Positions 16,284 to 24,075 of a DNA stretch of 64,000 nucleotides are shown here, piece by piece. The notes under the pieces are model-generated. The model saw only the letters and a list, made by a program, of their open reading frames with translations, did no database searches and was not told where the DNA came from. Made by a program: the position numbers and the translations under genes. The first letter of the stretch is position 1; each line of letters starts with the position of its first letter. This DNA is from Lyngbya sp. CCAP 1446/10 (GTDB taxonomy: Bacteria > Cyanobacteriota > Cyanobacteriia > Cyanobacteriales > Microcoleaceae): positions 1 to 64,000 of the forward strand of contig NZ_JAIGNI010000002.1 in assembly GCF_026130175.1 (NCBI RefSeq). Reading direction: 5' to 3'.

Positions 16284-17258
16284 ATGATGATTTCTGTTGT
16301 GATACCTACCTACAATCGCGAGCAACCCCTGCGAGAGACATTGGCTGATACGATTCGGCAAAATTACCCGAATTTTGAAGTGTTGGTAATCGATCAAACT
16401 CGTACCCACGAATCGGAAACTCAAGTTTATTTAGAGGAATTGGCAAATGCGGGAAAAATTCGGTGGTTTCGGGTAAATTGGGCGAGTTTGCCGGCGGCGA
16501 GAAATTATGCCGTGCGACGCGCAGTTGGAGAGATTATTTTATTTCTTGATGATGATGTACAATTGCCGGATGGTTTTTTAGCTGCTCACGCTGCCAACTA
16601 TTTAGAAAAACCGGATGTGGGTTGTGTGGCGGGTAGGGTATTTGACAGAATGAAATTGGATTTTTCTGGAGGTGATTTGGCGATCGACTTTTTGCCCCCA
16701 GAAGCGATGGATGCGGGCATTGCTTGGTATTTTATCGATTTGGTGCATACAGTCAAAGCGCAGCAGGTGCTCTCGGCTAGAGGCTGTAATATGTCGTTTC
16801 GCAGGCAGGTTTTTGCCGAGTGGGGTTTGACGTTTGATGAGCGGTTTGTAGGGAGTGCGGTGCGGGAGGAGTCGGATTTTTGTTTGAGATTGCGATCGAC
16901 TGGCATGAAAATTTGGTACGATCCCAATGCCTGTTTAGTTCATTTGGGGGAGGAGAGCGGCGGATGTCACGATGTCAGCACGCGATCGATCGCATATCAA
17001 GTCACATTTTATCACAACCACTTTCTGATGGGATTGAAAAATTTAACGACCTTTGAATGCCTGCGATTTTTCGCCAAACTCTTTGACTGCCACGTTTTGG
17101 GGAAGCCACCTTGTCATAAAAGCCGATCGCCCATTAAAATTATTGTTCGACTTACTTTTTATATCCTCGGCTTGATTAGCGCCATCAATACATTAATTCA
17201 GTCCCTCTGGAACGACGGACAAATTTACACTCATCAAGATCACATTAACCTTAAATAA
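16284..17258 (+). CDS. GT2 glycosyltransferase, HpsN-like
   Basis: 324 residues. A GT-A fold family-2 enzyme: SVVIPTYNREQPLRETL at the N terminus, SLPAARNYAVRRA, and the metal/nucleotide site ILFLDDDVQLPDGFL. The segment around RGCNMSFRRQVFAEWG and the acidic VREESDFCLRLR probably form the acceptor side and catalytic base. Overall wording resembles the HpsN family of hormogonium polysaccharide synthesis as I remember it; that match is from memory, so I leave the symbol blank. The C terminus has a hydrophobic stretch (IVRLTFYILGLISAI) that may touch the membrane. Confidence 0.8.
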   Translation: MMISVVIPTYNREQPLRETLADTIRQNYPNFEVLVIDQTRTHESETQVYLEELANAGKIRWFRVNWASLPAARNYAVRRAVGEIILFLDDDVQLPDGFLAAHAANYLEKPDVGCVAGRVFDRMKLDFSGGDLAIDFLPPEAMDAGIAWYFIDLVHTVKAQQVLSARGCNMSFRRQVFAEWGLTFDERFVGSAVREESDFCLRLRSTGMKIWYDPNACLVHLGEESGGCHDVSTRSIAYQVTFYHNHFLMGLKNLTTFECLRFFAKLFDCHVLGKPPCHKSRSPIKIIVRLTFYILGLISAINTLIQSLWNDGQIYTHQDHINLK

Positions 17259-17295
17259 TTACAATTATCAACTACCAATTACCAATGACTGAACA

Positions 17296-18465
17296 ATGAG
17301 AATCTTGGTTGCCAGCCACACCTATATAGTTGACATAAATAGGGAAAAATATAAAATATTAGCCAACCTAGAACCAGGCATTGAAGTAACAATTGTAGTG
17401 CCGCGACGCTGGAAACCCGGAGGCGTACAAAATCAAACTATTGAAACCGAATTTTATCAAAAAGGCTCATTTAAAATAGTTCCCATATCCAATTTTAGTC
17501 AAAACAATCAAGGATTGCTAACATTTGGCACAGATATAATTAAACTATTGCAGGAATTCCAGCCGCAGATTATCCAAGTCGAACAGGGTTCAAAATCCCT
17601 AGCCTACACCCAATTAATTATACTCAATAAATTACTCAAACTCCAAGCCAAAAATATATTATTTACCTGGTGGAACCTGCCTTATAAATTGAAGTGGCCC
17701 GTTTCAGTCTTAGAAAATTACAATCTCAATCACACTGACGGAATTATTGTCGGCAACCTAGACGGATCTAAAATTTTGAGGCAGCGGGGCTACACAGGTG
17801 CGATGGCAGTAATGCCGCAACTCGGAGTAGATGAAACTTTGTTTCGCCGCACTGGTAAAGACGCTGATTTATCGCTAAAATTAGGCATTGAACCGACCGA
17901 TTTTGTGGTAGGATTTGTCGGGCGATTTGTCGAAGAAAAAGGACTATTAACTTTAGCTGAATCATTGGCGGGATTGAAAAAACTCCCTTGGAAGTGGCTG
18001 TTAGTAGGACAAGGGAAATTGCGATCGCAAATTGTCGAAAAATCGATTAAATGGGGCATCAGCGACCGAATAATCTGGGTAGAAAGCGTTTCCCACGAAG
18101 AGGTTCCCGCATATATCAACCTAATGAACTGCTTGGTATTACCCTCGCAAACCAGCTATAAATTCAAAACTTTGACTACTGTGGGTTGGAAAGAACAATT
18201 TGGTCACGTTTTAATTGAGGCGATGGCGTGTAAAATCCCGGTTATCGGTTCCGACTGCGGGGAAATTCCCCACGTCATCGGTGATGCGGGCTTAGTCTTC
18301 CCGGAGGGAAATGCAGCGGTTTTGCGCGAGTGTTTGCAGAAATTGATGGAGTTGCCGGAGTTGGCGGCTGATTTGGGCGATCGGGGTTATCATAGAGCCA
18401 TGACCAATTATACAAATCAAGCCTTAGCTGAGCAGTTGTTAGACTTTTACAAAGAATTGTTGTAA
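17296..18465 (+). CDS. hpsO: GT4 glycosyltransferase, HpsO-like
   Basis: 389 residues. A GT-B fold enzyme. The N-terminal domain begins MRILVASHTYIVDINREKYK and includes VVPRRWKPGGVQN. The C-terminal domain has FVGRFVEEKGLLTLAE, LLVGQGKLRS, and the EX7E region FGHVLIEAMACKIPVIGSDCGEIP. Retaining nucleotide-sugar transferase, cytoplasmic or membrane-associated. The N-terminal wording fits the HpsO family of hormogonium polysaccharide synthesis as I recall it, and the order GT2 - HpsO-like - HpsP-like supports that. In this genome the next gene of the set is displaced about 2.8 kb by inserted genes. Confidence 0.75.
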   Translation: MRILVASHTYIVDINREKYKILANLEPGIEVTIVVPRRWKPGGVQNQTIETEFYQKGSFKIVPISNFSQNNQGLLTFGTDIIKLLQEFQPQIIQVEQGSKSLAYTQLIILNKLLKLQAKNILFTWWNLPYKLKWPVSVLENYNLNHTDGIIVGNLDGSKILRQRGYTGAMAVMPQLGVDETLFRRTGKDADLSLKLGIEPTDFVVGFVGRFVEEKGLLTLAESLAGLKKLPWKWLLVGQGKLRSQIVEKSIKWGISDRIIWVESVSHEEVPAYINLMNCLVLPSQTSYKFKTLTTVGWKEQFGHVLIEAMACKIPVIGSDCGEIPHVIGDAGLVFPEGNAAVLRECLQKLMELPELAADLGDRGYHRAMTNYTNQALAEQLLDFYKELL

Positions 18466-18508
18466 CTTTTAGCAGTATAATCCAAGTATCAAATCACAAC
18501 TGTTGCAA

Positions 18509-18856
18509 ATGTCTATTCCTTCCGAAATACGACCTTTGGTTGAGCAGCTCTACGAGGTACTAAACGATACCGAGAGCCTTGCAACGCAGGGACTTTTTGC
18601 ACTTAGAACAGCAATGTCTCTTTTTCCAGAAAATGAAATACTGATGCAATACTTTTCTTCGATAACTAATTTTCAATTCTGTGTAATAGGTACTCGCTTA
18701 CAAGCAGAGAACATTGTGAGCAATATATTGATGGCTGGTGTTCCCGATGCAGATGTTCAAAAAGCAGGAGATTATTTAGCAGCCTTGCTACGTATAGCTC
18801 CTGAATCTAAAATGATGCTCGAAAAAGTAATTGAAAAATTAGAGGTATTGTCATGA
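18509..18856 (+). CDS. Small helical protein of unknown function, first of a coupled pair
   Basis: 115 residues from ATG 18509 (a TTG six bases earlier is possible). Predicted mainly helical, without signal peptide or membrane span. I recognise no domain. Its stop codon overlaps the start of the next gene in an ATGA quartet, so the two are translationally coupled. It sits between the hpsO-like gene and the direct-repeat-bounded rloAB cassette, where hpsP would be expected, and so probably arrived as accessory DNA. A small two-gene stress or toxin-antitoxin-like module is conceivable but unsupported by any motif. Confidence 0.6.
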   Translation: MSIPSEIRPLVEQLYEVLNDTESLATQGLFALRTAMSLFPENEILMQYFSSITNFQFCVIGTRLQAENIVSNILMAGVPDADVQKAGDYLAALLRIAPESKMMLEKVIEKLEVLS

Positions 18857-19032
18857 AACAATTACCAGATGAAAGCGTACTGCTGGAAATTCTTGAAATT
18901 GTGAAAGCTGCTGAAGCCAAAGCCAGTGAAATGTATGAATTTTCCAAGAAAATATCTCACAATACCCAAATTACAGCAACCAAGAGAGAGGAAGCTGAAC
19001 AGCTAAACGGGCAGCCTTTTCCAGATAATTAA
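18853..19032 (+). CDS. 59-residue helical protein of unknown function, second of a coupled pair
   Basis: 59 residues. Starts at the ATG of an ATGA overlap with the preceding stop. The sequence is charged and helical (VLLEILEIVKAAEAKASEMY, then ATKREEAEQLNGQ). No recognised domain. Coupling suggests a stoichiometric partner of the 115-residue protein. The 3' end is 47 bases before the left copy of the 36-bp direct repeat. Confidence 0.6.
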   Translation: MKQLPDESVLLEILEIVKAAEAKASEMYEFSKKISHNTQITATKREEAEQLNGQPFPDN

Positions 19033-19079
19033 ATTTGTAATGGGAGATGTTGGTATGTTGATGTAAAAAACGATCCTCC

Positions 19080-19114
19080 ATGCGAATTATCCAAATTATT
19101 CCCTCAATTTCCCT
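19080..19114 (+). pseudogene. Orphan 5' fragment of hpsP (left copy of the direct repeat)
   Basis: 35 bases identical to the first 35 bases of the hpsP-like gene at 21236. After CCCT the sequence changes to AAACCCGGGTTCC. Read from this ATG, the frame closes after 24 codons. The following DNA to about 19190 contains AACCCGGG/CCGGGTTT inverted repeats of the terminator-like type. Confidence 0.85.
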
Positions 19115-19221
19115 AAACCCGGGTTCCTACGAGTTTTGCGACGAGTCACGATAAATCACGCAAGAAACCGGGTTTGTGAGGTCTTTTGGTAATCAGATGT
19201 ATCTAGTGCTAAAATCATTCA

Positions 19222-19851
19222 TCAATCAGGAATAAAACTGTTAAGTTCTTCCACTAGCAGATGCACTGTTGTCAAAGGATTATCACTTTCAGGATTGGGG
19301 CGATCGTATTCCAATAAAAGCCGTTTTGCGTGTTTAATCGCATCCTGCTGTTTGCTTTTGAGTTCCTCGTAAATCGTCTCACTGTTTTTCTGATACTCGT
19401 GTTCCAATAACTTGGTTAGCATATTTTGATAATGCTTGCGAGAAATTCTAGTATTATAAAAATGGAAGTGTAGTAAATACCAAAGTTCAAAAGCATCATT
19501 AGAGTAAGCTACTTTAATGCCGTTATTTTTGGCAAGAGTCATAGCTGTATTAAAATTTTGCGCGTCGTGAGAATTTTTACCGTTAATATCGCGATCGAAC
19601 ACACACCAAAATCTGTCTGTTTCGTCGTATTCTGAGTCATTTTTCAACTCAATAGCTTTTTCTACTAAACTCCTCGTGTTTCTCCCTTCTCCCTTGATAT
19701 CCAGCTTAATTACCTTTGTGTCTACCGGAAAACTTCTAAAATAGTTTGGTTCTGTTTTCTCACCTTCGCACACAATTAAAAACCATTTTCTACTTTTAAC
19801 TTTTCGGTTATAGTAATCAATCTTTCTTCCAGACGAACTTTTTTTACCCAT
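19222..19851 (-). CDS. rloB: RloB-family protein (AbiLii-like, TOPRIM-type nuclease candidate)
   Basis: 209 residues from the ATG at 19851, which overlaps the rloA stop by 8 bases (ATGGGTAA); a GTG at 19860 is an alternative. RloB/OLD-like signatures are the basic N terminus, FLIVCEGEKTEPNYF (Glu29, Glu31) and the acidic pair FDRDING (Asp86, Asp88), followed by NDAFELWYLLHF. These fit a TOPRIM metal site. RloB is the partner of RloA ATPases and corresponds to the second gene of AbiL-type abortive infection systems. The likely role is phage-triggered nuclease or effector. Base composition is A+T-rich relative to flanking genes. Confidence 0.85.
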   Translation of the reverse strand: MGKKSSSGRKIDYYNRKVKSRKWFLIVCEGEKTEPNYFRSFPVDTKVIKLDIKGEGRNTRSLVEKAIELKNDSEYDETDRFWCVFDRDINGKNSHDAQNFNTAMTLAKNNGIKVAYSNDAFELWYLLHFHFYNTRISRKHYQNMLTKLLEHEYQKNSETIYEELKSKQQDAIKHAKRLLLEYDRPNPESDNPLTTVHLLVEELNSFIPD

Positions 19852-21136
19852 GAAGTTCACCTATAAGTTCTTTAAAATTACCAATAAAAGGGATAGCGCC
19901 ATACTTACCAATAATGTAATCGCGCTCAAATGAGGCATTTTTTCCTACTTTATACTCCACCAAAGAGTACAAATCAGTAGCCCCCTTATTGTCCTTCTCG
20001 GTAAACCATATTTGATCCTTGCGAAAAGTCTTGCTGCTGAGCAAGTTTGTGTCGTGTGTCGTGAATATAAGCTGTGCGTTGTGCGGATTAGTCTCATTAG
20101 AATTGAATAAGCAGATTAATTCGCGAGTAATCAGCGGATGAAGTCTGGCATCAAGTTCATCTATGAATAAAATTTTTCCTGTCCTCAAAGTATCGAGAAG
20201 CAGCCCTGCTAATGCAAACAATTTGTTTGTTCCCTCAGACTCATGTTTTTCGATATCGAATATTTCTATAGCAGTCTGCTTACCGTCAGCATCATATTTT
20301 CGATGAACTGTTTTTACGGTTGGTTTGCTTTCAGGATTAAGAGATAAACTACCGCCGTAGTAACTAGCATATAATACCTTATTATTGGAAAGAATAAATC
20401 CAGGTTGATTTGTGATTTGGATATCAGCAATACCCAAGTCTAATTTTTTGATGAATTCAATAATATCATGCCTGTGGCGATCGTTCTCAAAAGAGTCTAA
20501 AGTTTCCTTGCGGTATTGTGTATCTTGCAAGCCTGATATCAATTGCAAAGTTTTACTGAACCACAGCAGAATTTTGCCAGAAACTTTACCATTAAATTGT
20601 GCAACAACAGAAAGAAATAAAGCATTACTTCTGGTTTTATCGCTAATGCCTTGCCCCTCCGGGAAATCATCTAATATAAAATTGTCAAAATCCCGTTCAA
20701 AAAGAAGTTTTTCTGCATTGTTATCAGTTTGAAACAACCACTCAGAAACCACCTGCTCAGTGTTTACCTCAAAGCCATATCTAAAGGTAGTGCCTTTGAG
20801 CAGGAAAACGATTTCAAAGAAGGATGGCTCTTTTTCTGTCTCTGTACTTAGCCTGAATGCTTCAATATCGATCGCCTCTGAAACTTGCGTTTCTTTGGAT
20901 GAGTTGAGGACAAACCACTTCATAAAGCGCAGGGCAGCAACAAGATTGCTTTTGCCACTGGCATTGGCTCCATAAATAGCAGCACTTTTAAGCAATTTTA
21001 ATTTACTACGCTCAATTTCAAAGAGATTGTTTTCGTCAAGCTCTCGATCGTCCTCAGTAATTGACGAAGCTACCATGCTGAGGGTGACAGTTTCTTTAAA
21101 AGATTTGTAGTTACCTACGCTGAATCCAATCAGCAT
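19844..21136 (-). CDS. rloA: RloA-like AAA15-family ATPase (AbiLi-like)
   Basis: 430 residues from ATG 21136, which has GGAGG seven bases upstream; a longer frame to 21250 would read through the direct repeat and is not believed. ABC/SMC-like ATPase of the AAA15/21 group: N-terminal MLIGFSVGNYKSFKETVTLS, Walker A GANASGKS (56-63), Walker B ILFIDELDARLHP (Asp326-Glu327) and the switch His in FTTHDTNLLS (about 361). The long middle carries the coiled-coil/substrate part. It overlaps rloB, giving a two-gene operon as in RloAB/AbiL systems. The product would sense infection and gate RloB; that role is inferred from the family. Confidence 0.87.
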   Translation of the reverse strand: MLIGFSVGNYKSFKETVTLSMVASSITEDDRELDENNLFEIERSKLKLLKSAAIYGANASGKSNLVAALRFMKWFVLNSSKETQVSEAIDIEAFRLSTETEKEPSFFEIVFLLKGTTFRYGFEVNTEQVVSEWLFQTDNNAEKLLFERDFDNFILDDFPEGQGISDKTRSNALFLSVVAQFNGKVSGKILLWFSKTLQLISGLQDTQYRKETLDSFENDRHRHDIIEFIKKLDLGIADIQITNQPGFILSNNKVLYASYYGGSLSLNPESKPTVKTVHRKYDADGKQTAIEIFDIEKHESEGTNKLFALAGLLLDTLRTGKILFIDELDARLHPLITRELICLFNSNETNPHNAQLIFTTHDTNLLSSKTFRKDQIWFTEKDNKGATDLYSLVEYKVGKNASFERDYIIGKYGAIPFIGNFKELIGELHG

Positions 21137-21160
21137 AAAGTGCCTCCGCTCGCCTAAATT

Positions 21161-21183
21161 AGTATAAGGTGCAAAACTTGCAC
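21161..21183 (-). promoter_or_regulatory. Candidate rloAB promoter/operator
   Basis: Inverted repeat GTGCAA-AAC-TTGCAC at 21169-21183, two bases from a TATACT on the minus strand (21161-21166). That is 25-47 bases upstream of the rloA ATG. A good -35 box is not obvious. The dyad could bind a repressor that keeps the cassette silent; this is inference. Confidence 0.4.
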
Positions 21184-21235
21184 TTATTTCTATAATAACA
21201 CAACAAGCTACCCCAACTAATAACAAGTGGTAATC

Positions 21236-22519
21236 ATGCGAATTATCCAAATTATTCCCTCAATTTCCCTCGTCTACGGCGGCCCGAGTCAAATGGTATT
21301 GGAACTTTCGGCCGCCCTAGCTTCCCAAGGCGTTGATGTCACAATTATCACCACAGATTCTAATGGAGATATCGGTCAACCTCCCTTAGATGTGCCATTA
21401 AATCAACCAATCAAACAAAACGGTTATCAGATTATTTATTTCCGCTGTTTTCCGTTTCGTAGATATAAGTTTTCCCTGAGTTTATTACAGTGGTTGAATG
21501 AAAATATCGAACAATTTGACCTCGCTCACATTCACGCTTTGTTTTCGCCAGTAACTACTTTCGCTGCTACAATTGCCCGATATCATAAGTTGCCGTATAT
21601 TATCCGTCCCTGCGGTATGCTTGATCCCGCAGATTTGCAGAAAAAAAAGTGCTTGAAACAGATTTATGCTGCACTTTTAGAACGCCCTAATTTGGCAGGT
21701 GCGGCAGCAATTCATTTCACTAGCAAACAAGAAGCTAAAATTTCAGAAAGATTTGGTTTGGAGAGCACAGGCAAGATGCCTGTGCCACAGGATTTTGTGC
21801 CACAAGATAGCACAGGCAAGATGTCTGTGCCACAGGATTTTGTGCCACAGGATAGCACAGGCAAGATGCCTGTGCCACAAGATTTTTTGTCACTAGATTT
21901 GGTGATTCCATTGGGAGTGACGGCAGATTTTTCTCCTGAACTATTGCGGAATTCTGAAATACCAATCATATTATTTATGTCGCGGATCGAACCAAAAAAA
22001 GGATTAGATTTGCTTATCCCGGCACTGGAAAGTGTTTTAGAAGATGGCATAATATTTCATTTTATTTTGGCAGGCTCCAATCCGCAAGATGCTGATTATG
22101 AAACAAAAATTAAACAAAAAATACAAAGTTTAAGTTTAGGAAAATCTACCATAATCACTGGCTTTGTTAGCGGTGATTTAAAAGCGGAAGTGTTGAGAAA
22201 GGCAGACTTATTTGTGTTGCCTTCCTATTATGAAAACTTTGGTATTGCTGTAGCAGAAGCGATGGCGGCTGGTGTACCTGTTGCTATTTCCGATCGCGTA
22301 CACATCTCCGACGACATCCAGCAAGCAGAGGCTGGGTGGGTTGCGCCTCTGGAGGTAGGGGCGATCGCCTCCACGATCAAATCAGCACTCCTGGCACCAC
22401 AGGAACGCCAGCGCCGGGGCTTGAACGCGCAAGCTTATGCCAAAAAGCACTACAATTGGGAGGCGATCGCCCAACAAACCATCGAAGCTTACCAGCACAT
22501 TTTGGCATCGATTAACTAA
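21236..22519 (+). CDS. hpsP: GT4 glycosyltransferase, HpsP-like, with in-frame repeat insertion
   Basis: 427 residues from ATG 21236. GT-B fold: the N-terminal MRIIQIIPSISLVYGGPSQM through HIHALFSPV and IIRPCGMLDPADLQKKK matches HpsP of hormogonium polysaccharide synthesis as I recall it. The C-terminal domain shows FMSRIEPKKGLDLLIPAL and the EX7E-type ENFGIAVAEAMAAGVPVAIS. Residues about 177-221 are three tandem 15-residue units (STGKMPVPQDFVPQD), encoded by an invading palindromic repeat at the linker between the two GT-B domains and absent from the family. The 5' end is duplicated at 19080. Function is probably retained. Confidence 0.82.
   Translation: MRIIQIIPSISLVYGGPSQMVLELSAALASQGVDVTIITTDSNGDIGQPPLDVPLNQPIKQNGYQIIYFRCFPFRRYKFSLSLLQWLNENIEQFDLAHIHALFSPVTTFAATIARYHKLPYIIRPCGMLDPADLQKKKCLKQIYAALLERPNLAGAAAIHFTSKQEAKISERFGLESTGKMPVPQDFVPQDSTGKMSVPQDFVPQDSTGKMPVPQDFLSLDLVIPLGVTADFSPELLRNSEIPIILFMSRIEPKKGLDLLIPALESVLEDGIIFHFILAGSNPQDADYETKIKQKIQSLSLGKSTIITGFVSGDLKAEVLRKADLFVLPSYYENFGIAVAEAMAAGVPVAISDRVHISDDIQQAEAGWVAPLEVGAIASTIKSALLAPQERQRRGLNAQAYAKKHYNWEAIAQQTIEAYQHILASIN
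21764..21898 (+). repeat. Three in-frame 45-bp tandem repeats inside hpsP (R4-related)
   Basis: Units at 21764-21808, 21809-21853 and 21854-21898. Each contains CACAGGCAAGATGCCTGTG, an almost perfect palindrome equal to the core of the R4 dispersed repeat found at 29190 and 44390. Unit 2 has a T in the palindrome and unit 3 is diverged at its end. Confidence 0.9.
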
Positions 22520-22634
22520 CGTAACTGAAATTTACCTTTTACTTCTTTTCCTGCGGCGAGTTTTTGTGCTGCTGCTATCAGAATCTGTCGGCGATATTTG
22601 GGCATCGCTGCTTTGAAGCAGTGTTATTGCTATT

Positions 22635-23216
22635 TCAGCTACAATACTTGTCAACAAAACTCTGCAATCCAGCTTGATATCCTTCTCCTACCGCCTGAAA
22701 TCTCCACTCTCCATTCTTTCTATACAAACGACCAAATTCTATAGCAGTTTCTCGCGTAAAATTCTCTTTTAATTCATACCGAACAAGTTCGATTCCCGTA
22801 TCCAAATTGACAATCTTGACAAAAGAATTTATGATATTGCTAAAATTTGCATTAACTTTCTGTGCTTCGTGAATAGTGACAACAAAAGTTATTTCCACAA
22901 TTTCAGGATTAACTTTTTCTAAGATAACGCCGTAAATAGTCTTATTTTCTTTACCTGGGTTGTTGTTTTCAGGAATCGATTGCAGTACCGAACCGTCACT
23001 GGATTGCAGATTATTGTAAAATATCAAATATTTATCGTTAGGTACTTTGCCGTCAGCACCTAGCATAAACGCAGAGACATCAATCTCGTAGCTTTTTCCT
23101 GCCTCTGTCAACTGCCAACCGAGGGCGATCGCCATTTTTTTTAAATCCGGCGCTTCTTTAGAGATATTAAATCTCTCACCCTTACTTAATTGCATTGCCA
23201 TCTGCTTATTTGTCAA
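22635..23216 (-). CDS. TerD-family tellurium-resistance/stress protein
   Basis: 193 residues (the Met at residues 6 or 8 may be the true start). TerD-type calcium-binding beta-sandwich: QLSKGERFNISKEAPDLKKMAIALGW, VSAFMLGADGKVPNDKYLIFYNN, VEITFVVTIHEAQ, FVKIVNLDTGIELVRYEL, and FGRLYRKNGEWRFQAVGEG, all in family order. TerD proteins are cytoplasmic and linked to tellurite, oxidative and phage resistance, normally in ter clusters. No other ter gene is here. Confidence 0.88.
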   Translation of the reverse strand: MTNKQMAMQLSKGERFNISKEAPDLKKMAIALGWQLTEAGKSYEIDVSAFMLGADGKVPNDKYLIFYNNLQSSDGSVLQSIPENNNPGKENKTIYGVILEKVNPEIVEITFVVTIHEAQKVNANFSNIINSFVKIVNLDTGIELVRYELKENFTRETAIEFGRLYRKNGEWRFQAVGEGYQAGLQSFVDKYCS

Positions 23217-23376
23217 ACATAAACTTTTATAGTACCAATGTTAATATTAAGTGGCACAAGAACTTTTCATCTTTAATAAAACTTAATATTTTGCGTCTCA
23301 GAGCGGGCTTGATTAAAAATATGTGCTGCCTGTATCCGAATTTATTGAGATTGACTTACATAAAATTACGTAAGTA

Positions 23377-23406
23377 AAAACCGGGCTTTATCCAAAACCC
23401 GGTTTC
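23377..23406 (-). terminator. Intrinsic terminator of the DUF4359-like gene
   Basis: Perfect 8-bp stem AAACCGGG/CCCGGTTT around a 12-base loop. On the minus strand it ends in a T-run, 22 bases past the stop of the gene at 23429. Confidence 0.65.
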
Positions 23407-23428
23407 TACAATTGAACTTAATTTGACT

Positions 23429-23833
23429 CTACTTTTGAGCATTTTCAGAACTAGGTGGCAGGGTAACAAAATTCCCAAAAGCTCCAACTGTTTGATAGCT
23501 TTTTTTGCCCAGTTGAGTTGTGTAAATGCTGACAATGCCTAAGTTCTGACGTTCCGTTGTATTGTCGAGCAAGTGTTCGATCGATCCGCGCTGCGAAGTC
23601 AGCAAAGTCTCTGCAACGCCACTCAAAGCTTTGGGTACGCGAGAATCATTGCGCACAGTGTTTTTAAACTCGGTTTCGAGCACGCCGGAAGCATAAGTTA
23701 GGTATTTGTCTCTCGGAGGATTTGTAAATACCATGCCAGCAGCCAGAACAGTTAGGGCGATCGCAACTTTGCCCACATTACCGAAAAAATTAGAAGTTGG
23801 TTTGTTAGTATTCATGGCTTTATCAATAATCAT
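23429..23833 (-). CDS. DUF4359-like membrane-anchored protein
   Basis: 134 residues; a start at the Met at residue 7 would give 128. One hydrophobic segment at about residues 22-40 (VAIALTVLAAGMVF) is followed by TNPPRDKYLTYASGVLETEF, the pattern I associate with cyanobacterial DUF4359 proteins (membrane segment, FTNP-x-D-x-Y, then SIYTTQ near the end). The bulk is predicted extracytoplasmic. Function unknown. Family assignment is from memory. Confidence 0.65.
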   Translation of the reverse strand: MIIDKAMNTNKPTSNFFGNVGKVAIALTVLAAGMVFTNPPRDKYLTYASGVLETEFKNTVRNDSRVPKALSGVAETLLTSQRGSIEHLLDNTTERQNLGIVSIYTTQLGKKSYQTVGAFGNFVTLPPSSENAQK

Positions 23834-24075
23834 TTTTTCTTAGCCCGGTTGAGTTATAAGCTGATCTTAATTTAAACTACACCTCCTCAGAAACAGATTT
23901 CAGAAAGGAGAGGACAGTTTTTAGATTGGAGGCCAGTTGCGAGTAAGTCTCTCACTAGCCTGTCTTCCTTATACTTTCCTCCCTCACCCAAATCCGGTAA
24001 ATTTTCCCAGACTTACGCAAACAGTGGTTGAAGGCGCTAATTATAGCCGCTAGGTGCTTGCGGCACACACTAAAG
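23834..24075. other. Spacer without visible genes
   Basis: Between the DUF4359-like gene's 5' end and the M48 gene's 3' end. I see no repeat family, convincing terminator or reading frame of quality here. Confidence 0.5.

Larger units (their letters stand above)
19079..21270. mobile_element. RloA/RloB cassette bounded by a 36-bp perfect direct repeat
   Basis: 19079-19114 and 21235-21270 are identical over 36 bases. The right copy is one base plus the first 35 bases of the intact hpsP-like gene; the left copy is a severed 5' end of the same gene. Between them lie only the two minus-strand defence-type genes and short non-coding ends. One repeat copy plus the interior is 2156 bases. No integrase or transposase is encoded. 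The arrangement means the insertion duplicated the 5' end of hpsP and so left the gene whole, as site-specific islands do at tRNA or gene ends. Confidence 0.75.

Noticed and set aside
21137-21250. 38-residue extension of rloA
   Set aside because: It would begin inside the hpsP-derived direct repeat. The ATG at 21136 has a GGAGG site and matches the family N terminus.
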